Source: Algibacter miyuki
Lineage (GTDB): Bacteria; Bacteroidota; Bacteroidia; Flavobacteriales; Flavobacteriaceae
NCBI RefSeq assembly: GCF_042427745.1
Contig: NZ_JBHMFA010000001.1
Reading direction: 5' to 3' (one strand)
DNA length: 64,000 bases
Made by a program: the position numbers and the translations under genes. Every line of letters begins with the position of its first letter. The stretch's first letter is position 1. The notes below the pieces were generated by a model. It saw nothing but the letters and a program-made list of their open reading frames with translations. It was not told the DNA's origin and made no database searches. This document shows, in pieces, positions 55,300-63,826 of the stretch.

Positions 55300-56388
55300 G
55301 TGAAATTTATATCAAATCATCCCTACAAAGTATCTCTCAGACATCATATTCTTTTTTGGCTGGTTTATTTTTCGTTAAACACTTTAAGATGGGGGAGTTA
55401 CTTTAGCGATGTCTCTTTTGAAGGCGTTTTAGAATTTCCGTACTGGTATTCAATAAAAACAAATACTTTAGGTTTTCCAATTCATATGATATTGTGTTAT
55501 CTCAATATTTATGTATTAATGCCGCTGTTTGCCTTTAAGAAGAAGTATGTTTTATATATATTTTTAATGCTAACCGCCATTTTTACCATGGTGTTTGTAA
55601 AGTTTAATTTAACCTATTTTCTGGTAAGTCAAAGTGTTTGGCCAGAAGGCCCGGAGACCATCAATGAGTTGTCGTTAAATTATATTATTGATATGATGTT
55701 TGGCGAATTGTACGTGGTTACTTTTGTAACGGCTATTAAAGTTACCTTAGATTTTTTAGAAGAACATAAACGTGTTGCCGATTTAGAAAAAACACAACTA
55801 GAAACCGAATTATTGTTTCTGAAAACGCAAATTTCGCCGCATTTTTTCTTTAATACTTTGAATAATATCTACTCATTATCGGTTGAGAAATCGAAAAAAA
55901 CGCCTAAAATTATTCTGAAGTTGGCCGAGTTGATGCGTTATTTACTTTATGAAACAAAAAATAAACGCCAATCTTTAGAAGCCGAAATTTTATGTATTCA
56001 AAATTATTTAGATCTCGAACGGGTTCGGCATAATGATGAATTAGAGATAGATATGTCTATTTCAGGTGATATTTCCGATAAGGAAATTGCGCCTATTATA
56101 CTGCTTTCATTCATTGAAAATGCTTTTAAACACGGGGTTCATAAGAATATTGGAGAAGTTAAAATTGAGATAGATTTATCTATTAAAGAAGATTTTCTGT
56201 ATTTTAGAATTTCTAACCCGATGCCTGTAATTACAACGCATAAGGAAACGTTTGACGAATCGAGTGGGATTGGATTGGAAAACGTGAAAAAAAGACTGGC
56301 TTTAGGTTACGAAAAACACGACTACAAATTGGAAATTAATAGTGATGATAACATGTTTGTTGTTAAACTAAAAATTAAAGTATCATAA
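55300..56388 (+). CDS. LytS-type membrane histidine kinase (His_kinase family)
   Basis: A 362-residue sensor kinase. Four membrane helices are predicted at about 16-34, 57-80, 83-110 and 125-150, with no large periplasmic sensor domain. The phospho-acceptor is His181 in Q-I-S-P-H-F-F-F-N-T-L-N-N-I; the ATPase part has P-I-I-L-L-S-F-I-E-N-A-F-K-H-G and G-I-G-L-E-N-V-K-K-R-L. The start is a GTG at 55300, just after a stop-rich leader; no ATG gives the first helix. The response regulator follows 17 bases later. Being divergent from block II suggests it senses a product or state linked to this glycan. The ligand is unknown. Confidence 0.92.
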   Translation: MKFISNHPYKVSLRHHILFWLVYFSLNTLRWGSYFSDVSFEGVLEFPYWYSIKTNTLGFPIHMILCYLNIYVLMPLFAFKKKYVLYIFLMLTAIFTMVFVKFNLTYFLVSQSVWPEGPETINELSLNYIIDMMFGELYVVTFVTAIKVTLDFLEEHKRVADLEKTQLETELLFLKTQISPHFFFNTLNNIYSLSVEKSKKTPKIILKLAELMRYLLYETKNKRQSLEAEILCIQNYLDLERVRHNDELEIDMSISGDISDKEIAPIILLSFIENAFKHGVHKNIGEVKIEIDLSIKEDFLYFRISNPMPVITTHKETFDESSGIGLENVKKRLALGYEKHDYKLEINSDDNMFVVKLKIKVS

Positions 56389-56405
56389 CAAAATAATACA
56401 AACTC

Positions 56406-57116
56406 ATGAAGGTAAAATGTTTGATAATTGACGACGAGCCGCTTGCTATTAATGTTATTAAAAATTACTTAGAGCAAATTGAAGATTTTGAATTAATTAA
56501 CACGTTTAGCAATGCTATTGACGGGTTAAATTTTTTGAAAAGCAACACGGTAGATGTGATATTTTTAGACATAAACATGCCTGTGCTCGACGGACTTAAT
56601 TTTATTAAGAGTTTAGAGAATCCGCCACTTTTAATTATCACAAGTGCTTATGATGAGTTTGCTGTAGAAACCTACGAATTAGATGTGTTGGATTATTTAA
56701 TTAAACCCATTGAGTTTCCAAGGTTTATGAAAGCCTTAAATAAAGTAAACAGACGTTTAGAAAATAACAAGGTATTTCAGGACACCTCTAAGGATAGGCC
56801 TTACCTTTTTGTTAAGATTGATAAAAAGAAAATGAAAAAGATTTTTTTAGATGAAATTTTAACGGTAGAATCTTTGAAAGATTATCTAAAAATAAATACC
56901 CTTACGGGGAAATATATCATCCATAGTACCTTATCAGATTTTACTAATTTGTTGCCCGGGAACGATTTTCTTCGCATCCATCGCTCTTACACGGTGGCTC
57001 TAGATAAAATTGATGCTGTAGAAGGTAACAGTGTAGAAATAGAAGGGCTAAGGTATGTAATAGGAAGGTCTTATATTGAAGAAGTTAAACAAAAAATATT
57101 AAACTCCTCTATATAA
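56406..57116 (+). CDS. LytTR-family response regulator
   Basis: A 236-residue regulator. The receiver domain (1-120) has I-I-D-D-E-P, phospho-acceptor Asp55 in F-L-D-I-N-M-P and D-Y-L-I-K-P. The C-terminal LytTR DNA-binding domain (about 130-236) has D-E-I-L-T-V-E-S-L-K-D-Y-L-K-I and F-L-R-I-H-R-S-Y-T-V. It forms one operon with the kinase. LytTR proteins bind paired direct repeats; it is a candidate to bind the element repeated at 59118 and 63365, but this is not shown. Convergent with the NagB-like gene, 30 bases apart, and no terminator is visible between them. Confidence 0.94.
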   Translation: MKVKCLIIDDEPLAINVIKNYLEQIEDFELINTFSNAIDGLNFLKSNTVDVIFLDINMPVLDGLNFIKSLENPPLLIITSAYDEFAVETYELDVLDYLIKPIEFPRFMKALNKVNRRLENNKVFQDTSKDRPYLFVKIDKKKMKKIFLDEILTVESLKDYLKINTLTGKYIIHSTLSDFTNLLPGNDFLRIHRSYTVALDKIDAVEGNSVEIEGLRYVIGRSYIEEVKQKILNSSI

Positions 57117-57146
57117 GACCCAAATTTACTTGCTATTAATAAAATC

Positions 57147-59060
57147 CTAGAAATGATAGCGTTTAAAGGCTTCAATTGCTGCATAATCAGCAAGGCCTAA
57201 ATCATTGTATTTTTTTGCGGTAAGTCTATTTCTGTCCTCAACACGTACCCAAAATTCTCGGTTGTCGTCTCCTTGAAACATCACACCATCTTTTTGAGAT
57301 TGATGATAGAAAATAGCATGCCTTTTTCTTAAAACTTGATCAGGGCTCATTGGAACTGCCATTTCAATTTCGTACGATTCCCATTCGTGCCATGCACCAC
57401 GGTATAACCAAACCCAGCAATCATCCATGTAGTCTTCTTTTTTAAGCGTTTCTAAAGCTATAAAAAGAGAGTCTAAACACACTTTGTGTGTACCATGCGG
57501 ATCGGCTAAATCGCCTGCAGCATAGATTTGATGTGGTTTAATATCCGAAATTAACTGACACATAATATCGATATCAGGTTGCGATAAGTTGTTCTTTTTA
57601 ATAGTTCCAGTTTCGTAAAACGGAAGATCTAAAAAGTGAACATGGTCATCATCTAATCCAAAATAACGTGTTGCTCCTAAAGATTCACTTCTTCTAATAC
57701 GGGCTTTTAATTTTCTAACTTCAAGCGAATCAATTTCATCACCTGTTTTATTGTTTAGGTAATCGATAATATCGTTAGGCTCTTTCGTATTTAAGTCGAA
57801 GCCTTTAGCGATTTCAGCAAATTTTAAAGCTTCATCATCAGAAACAGCAATGTTTCCAGATGTTTGGTAAGCAATATGCACATCGTGACCTTGTTGTACC
57901 AGTCTATCGAAAGTACCTCCCATAGAGATTACATCATCATCTGGATGTGGACTAAAAATAATTACACGTTTTTTCTCTGGTGTAGCTCTTTCAGGTCGGC
58001 TAGAATCGTCCGCATTCGGTTTTCCTCCAGGCCATCCGGTGATTGTTTTTTGCATTTTATTAAACATTTTTATGTTTAAATCGTATGCAGAACCTTCCTC
58101 AGCCAATAAATCGGACATGCCGTTATCGTTATAATCTTTATCGGTTAGTTTAAGGAATGGTTTATTTGTTAATTCACTTAACCAAACAACAGCTTGTAAT
58201 TGTAATTCTTTTGTCCATTTACAATTTGCAACAAGCCAAGGTGTTTTTACACGTGTTAGCTCGGCAGATGCACCTTGGTCTAAAACAAATGTGGTGTTGT
58301 CGTGGTCTTGTAAATAGGTTGCAGGAACTTGCGATGTGATTTCACCTTCTATGGTTTTTTTAAGTACGCTAGCTTTGTTTAAACCCCAACCTAATAATAC
58401 AATCCTTTTGGCGCTTCTAACGGTACCAACACCCATAGTGATGGCTTTTCTAGGTACATTTTCTATACCTAAAAAAGAAGGTGCAGCATCGGCTCTAGTA
58501 ATATGGTCTAAAATAATACTTCTAGTACCCGAGTTAATGTGCGATCCAGGTTCGTTAAAACCAACATGACCAGTTCGGCCTATTCCTAATAATTGGAAGT
58601 CTAAACCGCCAAGATTTTTTATTTTGTTTTCGTAATCAATACAATATTGATGTAATTCTTCTGGGCTTACGGTACCATTTGGCACGTTAACGTTTTCAGG
58701 AAGAATATCAACATGATTGAATAAATGCTCATGCATAAAATAGTAGTAACTCTGTATGTTAGTTTTACCCATTGGGTAATACTCATCTAGGTTAAAAGAT
58801 ACTACATTAGCAAAACTAAGGCCATCTTCTTTGTGCATTCTTACAAGTTCTTCGTAAACTTTTATAGGAGAAGATCCTGTTGCTAAACCTAATACGCAAG
58901 GCTTGTTTTGAGCGCTTTTTTCTTTTATTAAAGAAGCAATTTCTTGAGCAACTATAATAGATGCTTCTTGCGACGATTCGAAAATAACGTTATGGATTTT
59001 CTCGAAACGTGTTTCTTCGAATTTACCGGCTTCTTTGTATTTAATTAGTTCTGTTTGCAT
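57147..59060 (-). CDS. NagB-like isomerase/deaminase fused to a PIG-L-type deacetylase
   Basis: A 637-residue cytoplasmic two-domain protein. Residues 20-290 are like glucosamine-6-phosphate deaminase: L-A-T-G-S-S-P, F-N-L-D92-E-Y-Y, and G-I-G-R-T-G-H-V-G-F-N-E-P-G. In NagB the loop reads x-D-G-H with a catalytic Asp; here Thr163 takes that place and His165 is kept. Residues 360-637 are a PIG-L/LmbE zinc deacetylase with S-P-H372-P-D-D-D-V and D-P-H-G-T-H. This architecture occurs elsewhere in Bacteroidota. A single protein could deacetylate and process an amino-sugar phosphate, but no substrate is proven. It has its own promoter with element A. Confidence 0.88.
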   Translation of the reverse strand: MQTELIKYKEAGKFEETRFEKIHNVIFESSQEASIIVAQEIASLIKEKSAQNKPCVLGLATGSSPIKVYEELVRMHKEDGLSFANVVSFNLDEYYPMGKTNIQSYYYFMHEHLFNHVDILPENVNVPNGTVSPEELHQYCIDYENKIKNLGGLDFQLLGIGRTGHVGFNEPGSHINSGTRSIILDHITRADAAPSFLGIENVPRKAITMGVGTVRSAKRIVLLGWGLNKASVLKKTIEGEITSQVPATYLQDHDNTTFVLDQGASAELTRVKTPWLVANCKWTKELQLQAVVWLSELTNKPFLKLTDKDYNDNGMSDLLAEEGSAYDLNIKMFNKMQKTITGWPGGKPNADDSSRPERATPEKKRVIIFSPHPDDDVISMGGTFDRLVQQGHDVHIAYQTSGNIAVSDDEALKFAEIAKGFDLNTKEPNDIIDYLNNKTGDEIDSLEVRKLKARIRRSESLGATRYFGLDDDHVHFLDLPFYETGTIKKNNLSQPDIDIMCQLISDIKPHQIYAAGDLADPHGTHKVCLDSLFIALETLKKEDYMDDCWVWLYRGAWHEWESYEIEMAVPMSPDQVLRKRHAIFYHQSQKDGVMFQGDDNREFWVRVEDRNRLTAKKYNDLGLADYAAIEAFKRYHF

Positions 59061-59087
59061 ATAACATGTAATTTATACTTAGTGATC

Positions 59088-59144
59088 CAAAGTTATTTTT
59101 TTCTTGCAGTAACACCCTAAAATTTCGACCAGTAACTTCAGGTT
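59088..59144 (-). promoter_or_regulatory. NagB-like gene promoter with element A
   Basis: TAACTTTG on the minus strand at 59088-59095 is an exact TAnnTTTG -7 element 28 bases before the ATG. From 59118 to 59144 lies a 27-bp sequence repeated exactly at 63365-63391; it contains ACCTGAAGTTACTGGT, with partial dyad symmetry. No good -33 element is present, so an activator may bind here. Confidence 0.6.
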
Positions 59145-59189
59145 ATAGACAAAAAAATCAGGTGAGTTGCATAGTTTTACTGCATGTGA

Positions 59190-60830
59190 TTATTTTTCAG
59201 TATCAGGTTGTATGCTGTGTTTGGCGTAATTAAATCCTAAAGCATCGTATCTTTTTGCTAGATGTTTTAAGCGTGATTGAAAATCAGCCCAGTCTTTAGT
59301 CTCATAGTTAGACCACACCACTTCAGATAGTGCTGTTAATCTTGGTAGCACCATATATTCTACATGTTCTGGTGTTTTTATATATTCTGTCCATACATTG
59401 GCTTGCGCTCCTAAAATGTATTTTTGTTCTTCTTTAGTTAATTCTTTAGGCAATGGGTTGTAGCTATAAACTTGTTCTACGGAAGTGTTTCCGCCAATAG
59501 CAAGTGGCTCGTTGGTTCTATCTTTCGTTTGATAGAAATCGAAGTAGCAATAGCGTGTCGGTGTCATTACTACATTATGATGCATTTTAGCAGCTTCAAT
59601 ACCACCTTTTTCACCACGCCAAGACATTACGGTTGCGTTTGGTGCTAAACCACCTTCTAAAATTTCGTCCCAACCAATAATGTTGCGGCCTTTAGAGTTT
59701 AAGAATTTTTCAATACGTCTAATAAAATAACTCTGTAATTCGTGTTCGTCTTTTAAACCTTCTCTTTTAATAATATCTTGAGCTAGTTTGCTTTCTTCCC
59801 ATTGTTTCTTCGGCGCTTCATCGCCACCAATATGGATTAATTTACTTGGGAATAGCGCAATAACCTCAGTTAAAACATCTTCTAAAAACTCGAATGTTTT
59901 TTCGCTAGGAGCATAAATTTCAGGAAACACGCCCCATCGTGTTCCAACTTCGTATTGTTCACCTGTGTTTCCAAGTTCTGGATAAGCAGTAATGGCAGCT
60001 AAAGAATGACCAGGTAATTCAATTTCTGGAATGATAGTAATGTGTCTTGTTTCCGCGTAAGCGACAACCTCTTTAATATCTTCTTGGGTGTAAAAACCAC
60101 CGTAAGGTTTACCATCATATTCTACTTCTGGTTTGTTCCATGTGTTACCATGACCAACAATGGTTTCTTTTCTAATACTACCAATAGAAGTTAACTTTGG
60201 GTATTTTTTAATCTCAATACGCCATCCTTGGTCTTCGGTTAAATGCCAGTGGAAGGTGTTCATTTTGTGCATAGCCAGGATATCGATGTACTTTTTCACG
60301 AAATCTACCGGGAAAAAGTGACGGGCTACGTCTAAGTGCATACCACGATAAACAAATTTAGGGCTATCGGTAATGGTTGTTGCTGGAATTGAAATCTCTG
60401 TTTGAGTGTCGCCAACTGCAGCAGGTAAAGGTATTAATTGGCTTAAGGTTTGTATGCCATAAAATACGCCTGCACTGGTTTTTCCAGTAATGGTGATTTG
60501 GTTATAGCTTACTGAAAGCGTGTAACCTTCATTGTTTTCAATGGTTTCATCTAGTTTTAATAGAATGTTTCCTTGTGCTTCTTCTAAGAATGGAATGGTT
60601 TTACCAGAAACGGTACTTAGCATTTCAGAAAGATATTCCCCTTCGTTAGCTAATGTGCTTGCGGCAGTAACTTGGGTATCTTCATTTAATAAAAAGCGAC
60701 CTTCGGACATTTTTAAAGAGGTAGGTTTTGGAATAATTTGATAATCTGCTTGGGTGTTAATAACCTTTGCGTATTTGTTTGAGCAGGCTGAAACAATGAT
60801 GCACAGCGCAATTAGTAGTACGTTTTTCAT
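59190..60830 (-). CDS. GH20 beta-N-acetylhexosaminidase lipoprotein
   Basis: A 546-residue beta-hexosaminidase with a lipobox (I-V-S-A-C). GH20b domain (about 25-145), barrel with F-H-W-H-L-T-E-D-Q-G-W-R, catalytic pair in H-I-G-G-D-E-A-P-K, and W-D-E-I-L-E-G-G-L-A-P-N-A-T-V-M-S-W. There is no extra C-terminal domain. I chose the ATG at 60828-60830, which puts the signal peptide at the N-terminus; an earlier ATG at 60869 would add 13 residues and overlap the upstream GH20 gene. Cotranscribed with it. The two are relatives (shared V-M-S-W-R-G-E-K-G-G) from a likely tandem duplication. Confidence 0.93.
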   Translation of the reverse strand: MKNVLLIALCIIVSACSNKYAKVINTQADYQIIPKPTSLKMSEGRFLLNEDTQVTAASTLANEGEYLSEMLSTVSGKTIPFLEEAQGNILLKLDETIENNEGYTLSVSYNQITITGKTSAGVFYGIQTLSQLIPLPAAVGDTQTEISIPATTITDSPKFVYRGMHLDVARHFFPVDFVKKYIDILAMHKMNTFHWHLTEDQGWRIEIKKYPKLTSIGSIRKETIVGHGNTWNKPEVEYDGKPYGGFYTQEDIKEVVAYAETRHITIIPEIELPGHSLAAITAYPELGNTGEQYEVGTRWGVFPEIYAPSEKTFEFLEDVLTEVIALFPSKLIHIGGDEAPKKQWEESKLAQDIIKREGLKDEHELQSYFIRRIEKFLNSKGRNIIGWDEILEGGLAPNATVMSWRGEKGGIEAAKMHHNVVMTPTRYCYFDFYQTKDRTNEPLAIGGNTSVEQVYSYNPLPKELTKEEQKYILGAQANVWTEYIKTPEHVEYMVLPRLTALSEVVWSNYETKDWADFQSRLKHLAKRYDALGFNYAKHSIQPDTEK

Positions 60831-60858
60831 GTTGAGTGTGTTTGTTGGTTTTAATTTT

Positions 60859-63189
60859 TTAAAAAACAATAAGTTCGTCTATTAGAATAAGCGACGCGTT
60901 TCCTGCGCGACGGTGATTTTCCGGAATTGGATTCACACTTTTCGCTTTTACTTTTATAGCTTTTACAGTTGTTTTATTGAAATTGATAGTTGATTTTACT
61001 TTATTTCTACCTTGGGTATGGCTGACTTCTAGTTGTTTAATTTCGCCAAGTTTGGTGAAATTTTTTCCGTCTTCTGATCCGTAAATCTCGATATATTCAG
61101 GCACATAAACGCTAGAGTTGGTAAAACGTAGGCTGGTAACTTCTATTGATTCAATAGTTTTAGCTTCTGTAAAAGTTAAATCCACTTCTAAGTCGCCTTT
61201 TATATTTTGCCAGTTACGATCGCCTCGGTTTAATTTTCCGAAGTTTAAATCTACAAGCTTGTTTATTTCTTTGGTATCAGTAATTTTAGGTGAATGATAA
61301 ACAACAGTGGCGCCAACTGCTTTATGAATAGGAAAAGTTTTTTCTGAAATATTACCTATTTGTTCATCGTTTTTAAAAGAAGTTGCTTTTAAGGTTGTTG
61401 TGTTTTTAATGAAAAAAGGTTTTTCGTATTTTGTTGATGTTAATGATGGTTCGCTACCGTCTAAGGTGTAGTAAATATCCATGCCGTTAACTTCGGTTTT
61501 TAGAGCAATTTCTATGCTACCATCTTGTTGTCCGGTATGGTAAATTCTAGCGTTGAAAGCACTAGTGGCGTAGCGCTCGCCTTTTAGCTCTAAACGTTTA
61601 AATTGATTTATTAATCGATTTGTAAAACCATCCCAATCTTTATCGTTTTGCTTAGTCCAGCCATTTTCCGCTACAGCGTATAAACGCGGAAATGTCATGT
61701 AGGTAATTTGGCTCCAGTTTCTAAGCGATTCTGTCCATAAGTTACCTTGAAGACCTAAAACATGTTTGCCTTGCTCGGTGGTTAAACTATCGGAAATAAT
61801 TTTGTAGTTGTATGTGTCTTTCAAGAAAGAGTATGCGTAACCTAAGTTCGGTTCCAAGTCATCGTCACCTTGTTTTAAATCGAAATAGCAATATCTTGAT
61901 GGCGTCATAATAACATCGTTCCCTTGTCTAGCTGCTGCAATGCCGCCTTTTTCGCCGCGCCAAGACATTACTGTAGCATTTGGTGCTAAACCACCTTCTA
62001 GAATTTCGTCCCAACCAATCATGTTTTTGCCATGGGCATTAACTATTTTTTCTACACGTTTTACAAAATAACTTTGTAGCTCGTGGGTATCGGCGAGGTT
62101 TTCTTCTTTCATGCGGAGTTGGCAATCTGGATCAACTTCCCAAGCTTCTTTATTGCACTCGTCTCCACCAATATGCATATAATCAAAAGGGAATAAATCC
62201 ATAACTTCACCTAAAACATTTTCAACAAACTCAAAGGTGACTTCTTTTCCCGGGCAATACGTGTTGTTTCTAACCACGCCTCCGGTGCCAACGTAGAAAG
62301 GGCCTGTAGAACATGAGATTTCTGGATAAGATGCAATAGCGGCTAAAGAATGGCCAGGCATATCTATTTCAGGAATAATTTCAACATATCGTGCTTTAGC
62401 GTAAGCTACAATTTCTTTAATGTCTTCTTGGGTGTAAAAACCGCCGTAAGTTGCTTCTTCTCCTGGTTGTTGTGTTGGACGTCCCCACCAGTTTGATGTG
62501 TTTTCGTCTTTATCGTTATGATTTACACGCCATGCGCCAACTTCGGTTAGTTTAGGGTATTTTTTAATTTCTATACGCCATCCGTTATCGTCGGATAAAT
62601 GCCAGTGAAAACGGTTCAGTTTTACTTCAGCCATAAAATCGATAGCGTCTTTTACTTCTTCTTTAGTGAAAAAATGACGAGAGACATCTAGCATGTAACC
62701 ACGCCATCCAAAAGCAGGTTTGTCTGCAATGCGTACTGCTGGAATGCCCCAAATGGTATTGGTTTGTTCTTTTTTAGAAAAAATAGTGGTTGGTAATAGT
62801 TGTCCAATAGTTTCCATGGCATAGAAAAAACCAGCGCCAGAACCCGATGTAATAAGAATGTTTTTTGGTGTTACTTCAAGCTCGTAAGCTTCATTTTCTA
62901 ATGTAGTATCTGCTGAAAAAACAATATCGGCATTTGCTTTATTTATTCCAATTTCCGGAAGCCAGCCGGTTGCTGTTTTAAATTTCTCGAAAAATCGTGT
63001 AGCTATGGCTTGCTCTTCTTCTGTATTAACCGAAATGGTGGTGGATTCATTAATTATAAAGTGTCCATCGCCAGCAACGAGTTCGGCAGGTAACGGAATA
63101 ATATCAAGGTCGCCTTTTAGTAGTTCTTTTTTAGAACATGAAACTAATACAGAGAAACAGACCAAACCTGCTAAAAAAATCTTTTTCAT
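60859..63189 (-). CDS. GH20 beta-N-acetylhexosaminidase lipoprotein with C-terminal discoidin-like domain
   Basis: A 776-residue beta-hexosaminidase with a lipobox (L-V-S-C). The barrel holds R-F-H-W-H-L-S-D-D-N-G-W-R and the catalytic pair in H-I-G-G-D-E-C-N-K. A chitobiase-type domain (Y-Y-T-L-D-G-S-E-P) and a discoidin-like C-terminal module follow, as in the GH20 at 42202. I chose the ATG at 63187-63189 so that the signal peptide M-K-K-I-F-L-A-G-L leads; an upstream ATG at 63210 adds seven residues. It is the first gene after the regulatory region at 63.2-63.8 kb. Confidence 0.94.
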   Translation of the reverse strand: MKKIFLAGLVCFSVLVSCSKKELLKGDLDIIPLPAELVAGDGHFIINESTTISVNTEEEQAIATRFFEKFKTATGWLPEIGINKANADIVFSADTTLENEAYELEVTPKNILITSGSGAGFFYAMETIGQLLPTTIFSKKEQTNTIWGIPAVRIADKPAFGWRGYMLDVSRHFFTKEEVKDAIDFMAEVKLNRFHWHLSDDNGWRIEIKKYPKLTEVGAWRVNHNDKDENTSNWWGRPTQQPGEEATYGGFYTQEDIKEIVAYAKARYVEIIPEIDMPGHSLAAIASYPEISCSTGPFYVGTGGVVRNNTYCPGKEVTFEFVENVLGEVMDLFPFDYMHIGGDECNKEAWEVDPDCQLRMKEENLADTHELQSYFVKRVEKIVNAHGKNMIGWDEILEGGLAPNATVMSWRGEKGGIAAARQGNDVIMTPSRYCYFDLKQGDDDLEPNLGYAYSFLKDTYNYKIISDSLTTEQGKHVLGLQGNLWTESLRNWSQITYMTFPRLYAVAENGWTKQNDKDWDGFTNRLINQFKRLELKGERYATSAFNARIYHTGQQDGSIEIALKTEVNGMDIYYTLDGSEPSLTSTKYEKPFFIKNTTTLKATSFKNDEQIGNISEKTFPIHKAVGATVVYHSPKITDTKEINKLVDLNFGKLNRGDRNWQNIKGDLEVDLTFTEAKTIESIEVTSLRFTNSSVYVPEYIEIYGSEDGKNFTKLGEIKQLEVSHTQGRNKVKSTINFNKTTVKAIKVKAKSVNPIPENHRRAGNASLILIDELIVF

Positions 63190-63327
63190 ACCTATAGTAT
63201 TATAAATCATTTTTAAAATGAAAATTAAGATTATTGAGAAATTTTTTTAATCCATAAAATAACAAAATAAACCGAACAATTTAGGGGGGTATATTCGTCT
63301 TATTTATGATGCGGATTAATATTTTTG

Positions 63328-63391
63328 CAAAACATAAATATATGGTAATCTATTTTTTAGAGGTTAAAATTTCGACCAGTAACTTCAGGTT
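63328..63391 (-). promoter_or_regulatory. GH20-pair promoter region with element B
   Basis: The 27-bp sequence at 63365-63391 is identical to element A and in the same orientation to its gene. TATGTTTTG at 63328-63336 on the minus strand is one base longer than TAnnTTTG and lies 28 bases downstream. The leader would be about 130 bases. Confidence 0.5.
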
Positions 63392-63625
63392 TTAGATAAA
63401 AGTGGGTTTCTTTTTCTTGGTTTTTGTTTTTTGAATCTAATTGCTAGTTTACAGGTTGGCTGTGAGATGTTGTGTTAACTGGTTTAAATAGAGGAGCGGT
63501 TATGTGATGTTTGCATAATTGGTTTTAGAAGTGATATCATTTTTGTAAGACAATAAAGACAATTTAAATTAGTGTTTACCTCGGGATAAGCCGTTTTTAG
63601 TGGTGTTTTAATTATTTGTCGAGGG

Positions 63626-63681
63626 CTAGAGGTTATTGGTCGAAATAGTTACCCTAGGGGTTTTAATAACCTCTAAATTTA
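63626..63681 (+). promoter_or_regulatory. Element C (partial copy) and inverted repeat upstream of the second SusC
   Basis: On the plus strand, GGTTATTGGTCGAAATA (63631-63647) matches the core of elements A and B (GTTACTGGTCGAAAT) in gene orientation. TAGAGGTTATT and AATAACCTCTA form an 11-bp inverted repeat enclosing it, with CCCTAGGG in the middle. TAAATTTA at 63674 lies at the same distance as the -7 elements of the other copies. Confidence 0.45.
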
Positions 63682-63762
63682 TTACATTCTTAATCTGAAT
63701 TTTAACACATTTTAATCTTAAAACTATTCTATTTAGCTAATTCTAGATGGAATAAAAATGGA

Positions 63763-63770
63763 TATTTTTG
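63763..63770 (+). promoter_or_regulatory. Predicted -7 element of the second SusC-like gene
   Basis: TATTTTTG matches TAnnTTTG exactly, 56 bases before the ATG. No clear -33 TTG precedes it. It competes with TAAATTTA at 63674 as the start of this transcript. Confidence 0.45.
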
Positions 63771-63826
63771 CGTTAAAATAAAAGAGAATATTACATCTTA
63801 ATATTTTATTAAAAACTCGAATTTCT

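Larger units (their letters stand above)
63211..63826. other. Divergent regulatory region between the GH20 pair and the second SusC
   Basis: No gene found. It holds element B, element C, three copies of TAGAGGTTA (63358-63366, 63627-63635 and inverted at 63667-63675), an 11-bp inverted repeat (63627-63637 with 63665-63675) and several -7-like elements. This density of repeats over about 400 bases points to divergent, regulated promoters. AT-rich without other recognised features. Confidence 0.6.

Noticed and set aside
59096..59144. GTTACTG direct repeat with a 23-base period in element A, as a LytTR site
   Set aside because: The second GTTACTG is absent at the matching position of element B, so the repeat is not conserved. 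LytTR binding is kept only as a hypothesis.
59190..63189. Tandem GH20 genes as a recent duplication or assembly artefact
   Set aside because: The proteins differ in length, domain make-up and much of their sequence, so it is an old duplication and not a repeat error.
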